A DNA stretch of 37,381 nt from Bacillota bacterium. GTDB taxonomy: Bacteria; Bacillota; Syntrophomonadia; Syntrophomonadales; Syntrophomonadaceae. Below the pieces are notes generated by a model. That model saw only the letters and a program-made list of their open reading frames with translations, searched no databases and was not told the DNA's origin. The position numbers and the translations under genes are program-made. The DNA lies in contig JAEWZB010000006.1 in NCBI GenBank assembly GCA_023395515.1, positions 1 through 37,381 of the forward strand. Reading direction: 5' to 3'. Below are positions 7,309 to 15,432 of this stretch, one piece after another; positions within the stretch are counted from its first letter, which is position 1; each line of letters opens with the position of its first letter.

Positions 7309-7668
7309 TTAAATCCTCCTGCCACAGGAGCCGCAAAACCGTGCCCCAGGACTAATACCTCCTCCGCATTGGGCACAAAAATTAGCCGTTATCTCCACTT
7401 CCAGGGGCAGATCTTCATTATGATTTACCGGGATAAACAGCCATTCAATAGCTTCCCCATCCTCTGAAAACCCAATAGCACCGGCAGGAGACACCAAATA
7501 AAAGCTGTCCTCATCACACGGATTCTCCTCATCGCTTATTGAGGCCATTGCCTGTAAGCTTTGAGCATCATAGAATTCTTCTGATGACAGGGCAAACTCC
7601 CATTGCTTACAACGGGTTATGGCAATTAGAACCGCTTCACTTAGACTATCATATCTGATATTATCCAT
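7309..7668 (-). CDS. Hypothetical protein with C-terminal zinc ribbon
   Basis: A 119-residue soluble protein of unknown function, the last gene of the ten-gene operon. Residues 1-93 are acidic and unmatched to a family I know. The last 25 residues form a Cys4 zinc ribbon (FCAQCGGGISPGARFCGSCG), the same CxxC-x10-CxxC type found at the N-termini of two proteins upstream in the operon. There are no signal or membrane segments. GGAGG precedes ATG 7668, 14 bp after the neighbouring stop. Its base composition is nearer the host average than that of the operon core. Confidence 0.75.
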   Translation of the reverse strand: MDNIRYDSLSEAVLIAITRCKQWEFALSSEEFYDAQSLQAMASISDEENPCDEDSFYLVSPAGAIGFSEDGEAIEWLFIPVNHNEDLPLEVEITANFCAQCGGGISPGARFCGSCGRRI

Positions 7669-7682
7669 AAATAATCCTCCGT

Positions 7683-8999
7683 TTACTTAAATAATAAATT
7701 ATTACACCGCTTACAGCGGTCATTTTGGATGGGATTCATCATGGAGCAGAGATTACAGTAGATAATGCGGTCTTTGGACTTATCGTATTTCTCGTATGTA
7801 CCGAACATCGGATGAAACCGCACCCTGTCACCAACGGAGAAATAATCGTACATATGCCGTCCGCTGTCCTTTTCCACGATGGTCTTTTTCTTGCCTGCGT
7901 CAGTATTGATGACCGTGGTGTATTCCGTATAGGTTCGGTAATTGTCTTCCTCGCCACCCCGGTGTTCGCTTTTCTCCTTGCTGTACTTATTGACAACCAC
8001 GCCCTCCCACATGGGCTTTTTGGCGCGGCGAAGCGCGATGAGGTTGAAAATGAGCATCACGACGGCAATGCCCACGCCGATGACCGCAGCCTCGCCAAAA
8101 GGCATATCGTGTATGAGTAGCCCGGCAATCGGGAAGCCGATGAGCGGCACGAGGGTAAGTATCCACATACAGCCGACGGCAAATTTTTTGTTTCCCTTTG
8201 CCGCCGCCAAAATCTCCGGGTGATTGCAATAATCCGAAAAACCCACAAGTCCCGCGTTCGGCGGGGCGTAGGCTACACCGTTGGGTGCTGGCTGGGGCGC
8301 TCCGTTCCCTTTTGCAGTACCGCAGCTTATACAGAAACCCGCGTCGCTGGGCATTTCCGTGCCGCAGGAAGCGCAGATATTGGGTGCGGTCTGCTGGCGC
8401 TTCGCGCCGCAGCCTGAACAGAAAGCCGCACCCTCCGGCAGCTTGTTTCCGCAGTTAGGACAAAACATATCCGTATCACTCCTTTCGATTGCTTGAGGCG
8501 CGGCGGGTTTTTCCGCCGCCTTTTTCTTCTGTTTCGTTTGCTTCTTTTGAGTGCGGATCACTAAAATCAGCAGGAACAGGCAGACGATGGGCGAGAGTAT
8601 GTGATAGAGGATGGCGACCTCTCCCATGCTGCTAAACTCACAAAGGGCAGACGGCTTGTTGATATATGGGAGGAACGAAAGGTAGCTGATGCGCTCGGAG
8701 CGTGTTTCGCCCTCATCCAAACTCGGCCACGCCTCGTCGCTCGAATACATCACATATCCCCGGTATTCCTTGCCGTTTGCCATGAACCAATAGCCCTTCG
8801 ATATGGTGCGGGAGCTGTTTTCCTGCGCCGTCATATCCTCCCGGCGACTGTCATAGCTGTCCACCGTACCCATGACGCTCTCTCCCCAAATCGCAAGCAC
8901 CAGCGTGCTGAGGCTTATGTACATGGCAAACACCAGTACGGCGCAAATGAGGATGAATATGGGAAGGGGAATTTTGTTGTTCTTTTTCTTCTTTGCCAC
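7683..8999 (-). CDS. Membrane protein with three zinc ribbons
   Basis: Unrecognised 438-residue protein. Order: TM helix 12-38; an 85-residue probably exposed domain 40-125 with a pattern like DUF3592-type beta domains; TM helix about 127-149; a basic linker; two adjacent Cys4 zinc ribbons at 180-197 (CPNCG...CSGCG) and 209-226 (CASCG...CISCG); two further TM helices about 273-297 and 301-323; a second beta-rich region 330-405; and a third Cys4 pair near 416-433 (CNLC...CKRC). Start is GTG 8999 behind GAGGTGA. GC content is well above the flanking core genes. Its neighbours suggest a membrane complex, function unknown. Confidence 0.8.
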   Translation of the reverse strand: MAKKKKNNKIPLPIFILICAVLVFAMYISLSTLVLAIWGESVMGTVDSYDSRREDMTAQENSSRTISKGYWFMANGKEYRGYVMYSSDEAWPSLDEGETRSERISYLSFLPYINKPSALCEFSSMGEVAILYHILSPIVCLFLLILVIRTQKKQTKQKKKAAEKPAAPQAIERSDTDMFCPNCGNKLPEGAAFCSGCGAKRQQTAPNICASCGTEMPSDAGFCISCGTAKGNGAPQPAPNGVAYAPPNAGLVGFSDYCNHPEILAAAKGNKKFAVGCMWILTLVPLIGFPIAGLLIHDMPFGEAAVIGVGIAVVMLIFNLIALRRAKKPMWEGVVVNKYSKEKSEHRGGEEDNYRTYTEYTTVINTDAGKKKTIVEKDSGRHMYDYFSVGDRVRFHPMFGTYEKYDKSKDRIIYCNLCSMMNPIQNDRCKRCNNLLFK

Positions 9000-9025
9000 G
9001 GTTTATCACCTCGTCAATCGTTGAT

Positions 9026-9430
9026 TTAATATTCACACCAGCCCACGCCGAACAGATATAGGATGGTCAGGAGGAACAGCGGCGGCAGGGTCAGCGCAGC
9101 GTAGAAAGCAAGAAGGGGAATCAGCAGCACTCCTGCCGCCAGTTGGATATAAGCCAGTACCCGGCACCGGCGATGCCGGTGCAGCCGCCCCGCAAAGGCC
9201 AATCCCGCGATGGCCGTCACCATAGAAAAGGCGTAGACGATAGCCGCTGCAAAGCAGCCTGCCCCTGCGTAGGTGTAGTCCAGTGCCGCGTTGTCGATGA
9301 GATTCAAACACCACAGCAGCATGGGCAGGGCGGCAAGCAGTATCAGTACGGAAGAAACCCGCAGAAGAGCCCGCTTTGATTTGCTAATGTCAGGCAGCGG
9401 AGAGCCACGGTTTTGTTTCTCGGTCATCAT
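9026..9430 (-). CDS. Small multi-pass membrane protein
   Basis: A 134-residue protein with a short basic N-terminus and about four hydrophobic segments (near 25-48, 52-75, 80-97, 100-130). No family recognised. GAGGAGCATT precedes ATG 9430. It sits 13 bp after its upstream neighbour and 26 bp before the next gene, so is part of the operon. Confidence 0.7.
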   Translation of the reverse strand: MMTEKQNRGSPLPDISKSKRALLRVSSVLILLAALPMLLWCLNLIDNAALDYTYAGAGCFAAAIVYAFSMVTAIAGLAFAGRLHRHRRCRVLAYIQLAAGVLLIPLLAFYAALTLPPLFLLTILYLFGVGWCEY

Positions 9431-9443
9431 AATGCTCCTCTGC

Positions 9444-11753
9444 TCATTCTATCCGCACACAGATAGCCTCATTTTCGGAATACATAAATTCCTTGCCCGG
9501 AATCTTTTCCCCACTATATGGGCCAATACGGATATAGTCCTTCCCATCCTCAACATAACCGTAATATGTAGCTGCGGAAAGCGAGATTAAACCGGGAGCG
9601 TATTCCGTTGTAATTGATGATGTATGCGGGTCAAAAGTAATAGTTGTCTGGGTGGTTTGATCTGCTCCGTAAGCGAAGGTTGTATAAACCAATGTTTTGT
9701 CGTCTGGAATGTCTAAGTAAATAATTGTGTCAGTATCAACGTTTTTCCAGCTCCCCTCAAACCATTTTGGTGTGATGCCCGTGCTGCCCAGCGGGATCAC
9801 CGTGACCTTTTCCGTCACCTTGAACTCCTGTGTCAGTGCCGGATCATCCTTATAATGGTCGTCGCCCTTATTCCAGAGACGAAGCTGGGTGGGAAGTCCC
9901 GTCTGTATGTAGCCCACGATGGTGACGTCAAGGGAAACGCGCCCATCCTTATCCAGCGCCGCCGTCCAACCGTCGATTATGGGTGCGTTTGACCGGGAGA
10001 GTACCACCGTACAACCCGCGTACTTGCTCTTTTCGCCATCGGGGATTTCTTCGACGATCTCAAACTCCAGCGGGGCATTCAGCGCCTGTCGCAGCTCTTG
10101 GGAGTTACTGGAAAAGCTCTTGCGAGAATCGTACTGTATCTTTTTTACCACGTCGGCAAGCACCGGTTGGAGCTTTTCTCCCAAACGCGCCTTATACTGC
10201 TGGATGCAATACTCCTTGGCGGCTTCCGTTTCCGGCAGAATGCCCGTGGTATAGGCGTGCAGCCCCGCCTGATTGGTGGCGACCTGCTGCTCCTCCGCAT
10301 TGTCGAAAAAGTAGCGGGAGCTGTAGTTTTCCATTATGCCGTCCAAGGCGGTGTTGAATTTCTCCGGGTCGTCGCCCCGATTTTTGTAAAGCCCCATGAT
10401 TTTTGCGTACCACTCGGCATCCGTCCAAGGGTGGATTTCCTCATTGTAGGCAATCACCACGTTAAACAGCGCATCCTTGTAGGTCTGGTCAGCGGCGACC
10501 ATGAATTTGTTGAGAGAATAGTCAAGGGCAATCACGCCCAGCATGGAAAGCTGCACCATGCCAGTGGTGATCCTTTTGTAATCCAATAGCGCAGTGCCGA
10601 CATTATAGGACAGCTTATACGCCTGTGCCGCCACCGTTTCTGCGGATTCGTTGCCCTTATAGGCATCAATCATCGTGTCGCCCAGCGAGAGGGCGGAAAG
10701 ACCCAGCAGCATATATCCGCTCTTTTCCAGCACATTAGCCGCCTGTTTGTAGCCGCCGCCCTGCGCTGCCAGCTCGCTCACATCGGTGAGCCAGCCAATC
10801 ACCTCGTGTACAAGCTCCGCCTCGGCGTTGCCCGTATCCACATCATAGCTGCCAATATAATCGAGGGCATACGAGGGTAAAAACTGCACATAAAACTTTC
10901 TCAGCAGGCTGTCGCCCACCTCGCCGGGCTGCCCGGTCTGCTCAAACTCGCGAAGTATTGCCACGGCGGTTTCATCGTCCAGCCGCTTACTGCTGAACTT
11001 GGACAGCAGGGCGTAAGGCGAACCTGCGTCCCGCAGGGTCACGGTGCAGTAGTCGGAGAGATGGTCGGTGGTGATAACGACATTATTAGCCTCGGTATTG
11101 ACCGTGTAATCCACCAGCTCCCACTCGCCGGTTTCCGGGTTGTGATACTCTGCCAGCACGGAGCCTTCCTCGTTGCCGGGGTCGGTTTCGTTCTCCGAAT
11201 AGGGCAGCGTGATGGTGATAAGACCGTCAAACTCGCTGCGCGCTCCAGCGATGATCGTATAAGTCGTGCGTGTGCCGCCCTCTATGCTATCGCTGTCGGC
11301 GGACAGTTCCTTTACCGATACCTTTTCTCCGTCCATTGCGTTATATGGGCCGAAATCCACCGTCACGCCGTTTTTGGTTTCTATGGCCGTCTGCCCCGGC
11401 TGCAAGGTGAAGCTGTCGCTTTTGCCAAGGCCGCCGCCCACCAAAAGCCCCGGCCAGCCATAAAGCGTCACCGCTGCGACTTGCACTACAAGGAAAACGG
11501 AAAGCACGATGCACAGCGCATTGCGCCCGCTGCTTCTTTTAGGTGCTGCGGAGCTTTTTCTTTTTTGTATCGAAACAGGTGAGACATTGCGTTGGGGCTG
11601 AGCCTCGGTTTTCAGTTGCGGTGACTGCACGGTTTTCGGCTGCGCCACGGGAGTGGGATTCGCGGGCGCATCAAGAACTGCCGTACCGCATTTGGCACAG
11701 AATCGAGCGCCGGTATGAAGCTCCTTGCCGCAGTTTACACAGTATTTTCCCAC
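9444..11753 (-). CDS. Zinc-ribbon, membrane-anchored protein with ZU5-like domain
   Basis: The largest operon gene, 769 residues. Cysteines 5, 8, 19 and 22 form an N-terminal zinc ribbon; a Pro/Lys/Ser linker leads to one TM helix at 79-106, so the rest should lie outside the membrane. Residues about 115-240 resemble a ZU5-like beta domain (LQPGQTAIETKNGVTVDFGP ... ITITLPYSENE ... DHLSDYCTVTL). A mostly helical region follows (about 245-545), then two beta-rich stretches to the end, the last opening FEGSWKNVD. Start is GTG 11753 behind AGGAGGTG. No catalytic motif was seen. The topology suggests an intracellular Zn domain linked to an external sensing or binding part. Confidence 0.8.
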   Translation of the reverse strand: MGKYCVNCGKELHTGARFCAKCGTAVLDAPANPTPVAQPKTVQSPQLKTEAQPQRNVSPVSIQKRKSSAAPKRSSGRNALCIVLSVFLVVQVAAVTLYGWPGLLVGGGLGKSDSFTLQPGQTAIETKNGVTVDFGPYNAMDGEKVSVKELSADSDSIEGGTRTTYTIIAGARSEFDGLITITLPYSENETDPGNEEGSVLAEYHNPETGEWELVDYTVNTEANNVVITTDHLSDYCTVTLRDAGSPYALLSKFSSKRLDDETAVAILREFEQTGQPGEVGDSLLRKFYVQFLPSYALDYIGSYDVDTGNAEAELVHEVIGWLTDVSELAAQGGGYKQAANVLEKSGYMLLGLSALSLGDTMIDAYKGNESAETVAAQAYKLSYNVGTALLDYKRITTGMVQLSMLGVIALDYSLNKFMVAADQTYKDALFNVVIAYNEEIHPWTDAEWYAKIMGLYKNRGDDPEKFNTALDGIMENYSSRYFFDNAEEQQVATNQAGLHAYTTGILPETEAAKEYCIQQYKARLGEKLQPVLADVVKKIQYDSRKSFSSNSQELRQALNAPLEFEIVEEIPDGEKSKYAGCTVVLSRSNAPIIDGWTAALDKDGRVSLDVTIVGYIQTGLPTQLRLWNKGDDHYKDDPALTQEFKVTEKVTVIPLGSTGITPKWFEGSWKNVDTDTIIYLDIPDDKTLVYTTFAYGADQTTQTTITFDPHTSSITTEYAPGLISLSAATYYGYVEDGKDYIRIGPYSGEKIPGKEFMYSENEAICVRIE

Positions 11754-11765
11754 GTCTGCACCTCC

Positions 11766-12470
11766 TTATGGCCGCACCAGCGCCACAAGCGCCGGTGTCC
11801 CGTCGGGCGTATCCATCGTACCGACGGCATATTGTATTCCGTTTTTCTCATAAAACTGTGTCAAGCGTATCGTCCCCGCGCCGGAAGCCCACAGACCGCC
11901 GTTTTCCCATTTGCCGTAGAACACGGTGTCCTCCATGTCGGTTTCATCGAAGCTCTCTCCCTCGTTTGCCCAAAAAATCTGATACCAGTCGAGTGTGAGG
12001 CTCAAGCTCTCCGCCGTACCCGCAAGGACGATGTTGAGAAATTCCATAGCGCCCGCGTCGTATTCGTTATTGGGGTCGTAAATAATAAGCGCTTTCCAGC
12101 CCCCGGTCAGCGGGCCGATATTGTCGATGATATTAGCATCGGATGGAACGCCGTCATAAGCCACATCCTCTGTGTACCAGAGAAAGTCCTCCAAATCGGG
12201 GCGTTCCTCCGTGGATAAGCTCACGCCTGTTATCTCCGTCGCGGGATTACTGCCGCTTTCCGTGGTCACGAGCGGGGTTTCTTCTTCTAGCGACGGTATG
12301 ACAGGCGCTGCTTGCTCCACCCTCGGAACAGGAGAATCCTTTCCTACTGCTGACCGCAGATTGGGCGGTATGGTCAGAATACCTATCACAAGCATCAGCA
12401 AATTGGCTGTGATGAGTATTGCGGGCAAGATTTTATTCCCTCTGCCCGTAGATGGTATGTTGTCTCTCAT
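11766..12470 (-). CDS. Membrane-anchored extracytoplasmic protein
   Basis: A 234-residue protein with a short basic head, one TM helix about 14-35, a Pro/Glu/Ser-rich linker to about 90 and a C-terminal beta-type domain (about 95-234) containing GGWKALIIYDPNNEYD and GAGTIRLTQFYEKNGIQYA. The pattern suggests a small lipocalin-like or binding domain, but no family is recognised. GGAGGCAT precedes ATG 12470. It lies 26 bp after the lipoprotein gene and 12 bp before the ZU5-like gene. Confidence 0.75.
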   Translation of the reverse strand: MRDNIPSTGRGNKILPAILITANLLMLVIGILTIPPNLRSAVGKDSPVPRVEQAAPVIPSLEEETPLVTTESGSNPATEITGVSLSTEERPDLEDFLWYTEDVAYDGVPSDANIIDNIGPLTGGWKALIIYDPNNEYDAGAMEFLNIVLAGTAESLSLTLDWYQIFWANEGESFDETDMEDTVFYGKWENGGLWASGAGTIRLTQFYEKNGIQYAVGTMDTPDGTPALVALVRP

Positions 12471-12496
12471 GGATATGCCTCCCGTTTTCTGTCGGG

Positions 12497-13090
12497 TTAC
12501 TCAACCGCAAAGCTGAACCTCAAATCCGGTGCTACGTTGACATAGCCGGAATAATAGTGCATGGTAACCTCGCTTTTATCGGTCTGCCGCTGATAGACCA
12601 TCCAGCCACTGGTGGATTCGCCGGGGGCCAGTTCTATTTCATCCTCCATATACCGCAGGTTCCTGTCGGCCACATCTGGCAGCACCTGTGAATTTTCCTC
12701 CGATGTCATATCGCTGTCGTCCCCAGTGGGGCCTTCCTTGTAGATGATGTAGATATCCTTCTTGTCGGGGGATTCCACCGGTTCGTTGGATGCGTTTGTA
12801 AACGTAAACCAGACCTTCAAATATTCGAATCCATCCTTCGGTCTTGAAAGCATACCTGTATAATCGAAAGGCTCCGCCCCGTCAATAGTGATGGAAAGCC
12901 CGTTTGCCTCGGCCGCTTCACCGATGCCGTAATACTTGATTTCATCCGCTTCCGCCTCGCTGGAGGGAACATTGCCCGATTCGGCGGGCACGGAGCTTTC
13001 TGACGGTGATTTACCGCCGTTCTTTTCACCGCAAGCGGCAAAGGTGAGCATAAGTGCCAATGATAAAAATATAATTAATGTCTTTTTCAT
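12497..13090 (-). CDS. Lipoprotein with DUF4352-like domain
   Basis: A 197-residue lipoprotein: signal peptide MKKTLIIFLSLALMLTFAAC with lipobox FAAC, then a Ser/Pro/Glu linker (KSPSESSVPAESG). The C-terminal part (about 50-197) has the immunoglobulin-like pattern of DUF4352 lipoproteins: GIGEAAEANGLSITIDGAE, FEYLKVWFTFTNASNEPV and LAPGESTSGWMVYQ. Such domains sit on the cell surface and often bind partners. Its leader and linker are nearly the same as those of the next lipoprotein upstream, in both protein and DNA. Confidence 0.85.
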   Translation of the reverse strand: MKKTLIIFLSLALMLTFAACGEKNGGKSPSESSVPAESGNVPSSEAEADEIKYYGIGEAAEANGLSITIDGAEPFDYTGMLSRPKDGFEYLKVWFTFTNASNEPVESPDKKDIYIIYKEGPTGDDSDMTSEENSQVLPDVADRNLRYMEDEIELAPGESTSGWMVYQRQTDKSEVTMHYYSGYVNVAPDLRFSFAVE

Positions 13091-13133
13091 GAAAGAAGCC
13101 TCCTCGTATTGTTTTAGATTTCTCTAATATTCG

Positions 13134-13553
13134 TTATTTTTTCGTGTAGGTAAAAACGTCGGTTTCATTGGGCCTAAAGCTCAGTATCCCGGTCTGCGGA
13201 TCAATGCTGTATTTGCCAAGGCTCATGCCGCTCAGGCTGACGCTGATACTGGTCAGATCGTCGGCTGAATAAAACAGGTCGCAAACATTGGAGCCCGAGG
13301 CTTCATAGGTCATGCTAACACTGGTTGTGCTGAGTACCTCCATGGTAAACGGACCGTCATAGGGATCTTCGTTGATCCATTCGCCGTCATACAATTCCTT
13401 CAGACGCTCCAATTCCGCATCAACGAACTGCTTTTCGCCCGATTCGGCGGGGGCGGGGCTTTCGGACGGTGATTTACCGCCGCCGTCCCCGCCGCAAGCG
13501 GCGAGGGTAAAGACTAACGCCAACGACAACAATAAAACCATAAACCGTTTCAT
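13134..13553 (-). CDS. Small lipoprotein, paralogous leader
   Basis: ATG 13553 behind GAAGGAGG gives a 139-residue lipoprotein; a longer open frame upstream is only read-through of the previous gene's end. Signal peptide MKRFMVLLLSLALVFTLAAC has lipobox LAAC and is followed by GGKSPSESPAPAESG. The mature part (about 45-139) is beta-rich, with LYDGEWINEDPYDGPFTMEV and GKYSIDPQTGILSFRPNE, suggesting a small beta-barrel or sandwich. No family is recognised. 13 bp after the 621-residue gene and 43 bp before the DUF4352-like gene. Confidence 0.8.
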   Translation of the reverse strand: MKRFMVLLLSLALVFTLAACGGDGGGKSPSESPAPAESGEKQFVDAELERLKELYDGEWINEDPYDGPFTMEVLSTTSVSMTYEASGSNVCDLFYSADDLTSISVSLSGMSLGKYSIDPQTGILSFRPNETDVFTYTKK

Positions 13554-13566
13554 CACATTACCTCCT

Positions 13567-15432
13567 TCATTCTTCTTTTCCGTGAATAATACCGTCAACT
13601 TTCCCTGCGACATTTTTTTCAAAGCCGACTTCGCCAAGCTTTCCGGCGGTTTCGGCCATCTTATTTATCGTACCGTCGCCGCCTACCATATCGCCGTAGG
13701 CGTCTCCGACAGCACCGCCGGCTGCGTTGAGGGTTCCCTTCACTGCGCCCTCTATCAATGCGTCGGTCAAATCTTCGCCGTCATTGACAGCCTGGGCAAC
13801 CTCGCCCGCAACCGTACCGCCAAAGGATGTAGCTGCTTTACCGATACCTGCATCCATCATGGTAGTTGCGGCTTCCGTGCCGCCCTTGATTGCTCCCTCG
13901 ATGACAGTGTCGGTGCTCAAGCCCTTTTCGGCCACGGTTGAGCCAATATTTTTAATCCCTTTATAAGTGGCGGACACAGCCTTTCCGCCGGGAACAAGCG
14001 CCTCACCGGCAGCCATGGTGTAATCGGCCATCTCCACCGTCGCTTCCAAAACATCGACGGCCGTATCTCTGCGCTGGGCGTAATCATTCATCTTCTGACG
14101 GTAATCCTCGTCTCTTTCCATGCGGCGCTCAAGCTCGGCTCTTACATCATCTTCGCTGGCGCCGCTCATGCCGAGATCGGTGGCGATACGCTCTATCTTT
14201 TCCTTGCGCGCCCGCTCCTGCCGCTCACGCTGCAGATCCTCCTCAAGCTGACGGCTCTCATCACTGCGCTCCTGATTGCGCCGGGAATCCCAGCTGACAT
14301 TTTGCTCAAACTGCGCTTCGTCCTGACGGATGGTGCCGGCATTATCCGCACGATGCTCCATCTGTTCGGAAAGCTCCTCGGGGGTATAGGTCGCGCCGCT
14401 GACAGGGTCGGTATAGGTGCCGTCGCCGTTGTGTACCAAGGTGCGCCTTTGCCCGTTTACAGGGTCGGTCACTTCAATATCTCCGTCGCCGTCAAAGCGC
14501 AGCCACCTGCTCAGACCGCTGCCCGCAGGCACGGGGGCGGGCGCACCGCCTGTCCCCACAGGCACAGTCGGGATAAACCCGCCCGTATTCCCAAACAGGA
14601 TGGACAGCAAAATCGCCAGGATGCTGATGGTAATGGTGGCCAGCGGACCGGCATGCTCGGCGTCTTTTGCGCGATTGCCGCCAAATTTATATCGAAAGCC
14701 CCAGTCTTTGTCCTCCGGTTTGTAATATTCCCACTTTCCCTTGGCTACTGCGTTTTGTGTAGAGTTGGTATCTTCTATTGGATATGGGGAGGAAAACCCA
14801 ACTGTCTCCATATCAAAAGTCCATTCGTCATCGTATGAATGTTCACTTGTTGTACTCCCCCCCTCCACATCGTAAACTGTATCGGTTCTGGTACAATGAA
14901 ATTGCAGTTTGAATAGAATATGATGCTCTGATCCCTTACCGTTATAGCTTGTTGTCTTAAGAGAGCCTTTATAAGGAACCATTCTAAATTTACTGATGTT
15001 GGAATAGTTTTCCGATACCGAAGGTGTCAGCACGGTATAGACAATCTCATCCGGCACCGTAAATTCGCCCACAATCCATCTGCTGTTTGCCGCACCGAAT
15101 TTGCGCTCCTTTTCTTCATCTATCCTGTAATTAGCCTTTCCCTCAACGTGGAATGCTGTTATCGAATGGTTGTCGCCATAACTGCGCATATCCGATACGG
15201 TTTTGGCAGGATATTCAAAAGAGAACTGCCCGTCTTCGTGAGATTTAATGGTGATTTTTTCCGGTTCCAATTCACCGGAACCACTGAACAATTGTTTTGT
15301 TATTGTCATAGTTTCCGGCAATACGATAGGTTCTTCGATCATTTCTTCTGCCATGGCTGTTATAGGGAAAAGCAGCACACAACAGATAGCCACGAATAAA
15401 ATCGCGGAGAGTCTTTTTTCTATCGTTTTCAT
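13567..15432 (-). CDS. Exported single-span protein with coiled coil and Ala/Gly-rich tail
   Basis: A 621-residue protein. Start ATG 15432 overlaps the previous stop (ATGA) and has AAAGGAGGTGG upstream. Order: signal peptide 1-28; extracytoplasmic beta-rich domain 30-255; TM helix 264-283; a Pro/Gly linker; a short repeat-like segment 318-350 (DGDIEVTDPVNGQRR, DGTYTDPVSGATYTPEE); a charged coiled coil about 365-455 rich in Arg and Glu; and an Ala/Gly-rich helical tail 460-621. The tail resembles the pre-toxin or glycine-zipper-like stretches seen in some exported polymorphic proteins, but no nuclease or other toxin motif is visible. Whether the tail is inside or outside the cell depends on cleavage of the signal. 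Confidence 0.8.
   Translation of the reverse strand: MKTIEKRLSAILFVAICCVLLFPITAMAEEMIEEPIVLPETMTITKQLFSGSGELEPEKITIKSHEDGQFSFEYPAKTVSDMRSYGDNHSITAFHVEGKANYRIDEEKERKFGAANSRWIVGEFTVPDEIVYTVLTPSVSENYSNISKFRMVPYKGSLKTTSYNGKGSEHHILFKLQFHCTRTDTVYDVEGGSTTSEHSYDDEWTFDMETVGFSSPYPIEDTNSTQNAVAKGKWEYYKPEDKDWGFRYKFGGNRAKDAEHAGPLATITISILAILLSILFGNTGGFIPTVPVGTGGAPAPVPAGSGLSRWLRFDGDGDIEVTDPVNGQRRTLVHNGDGTYTDPVSGATYTPEELSEQMEHRADNAGTIRQDEAQFEQNVSWDSRRNQERSDESRQLEEDLQRERQERARKEKIERIATDLGMSGASEDDVRAELERRMERDEDYRQKMNDYAQRRDTAVDVLEATVEMADYTMAAGEALVPGGKAVSATYKGIKNIGSTVAEKGLSTDTVIEGAIKGGTEAATTMMDAGIGKAATSFGGTVAGEVAQAVNDGEDLTDALIEGAVKGTLNAAGGAVGDAYGDMVGGDGTINKMAETAGKLGEVGFEKNVAGKVDGIIHGKEE

Noticed and set aside
13554..13637. 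Longer N-terminus for the small lipoprotein
   Set aside because: The extension is read-through over the end of the previous gene; the signal peptide and ribosome-binding site fix the start at 13553.
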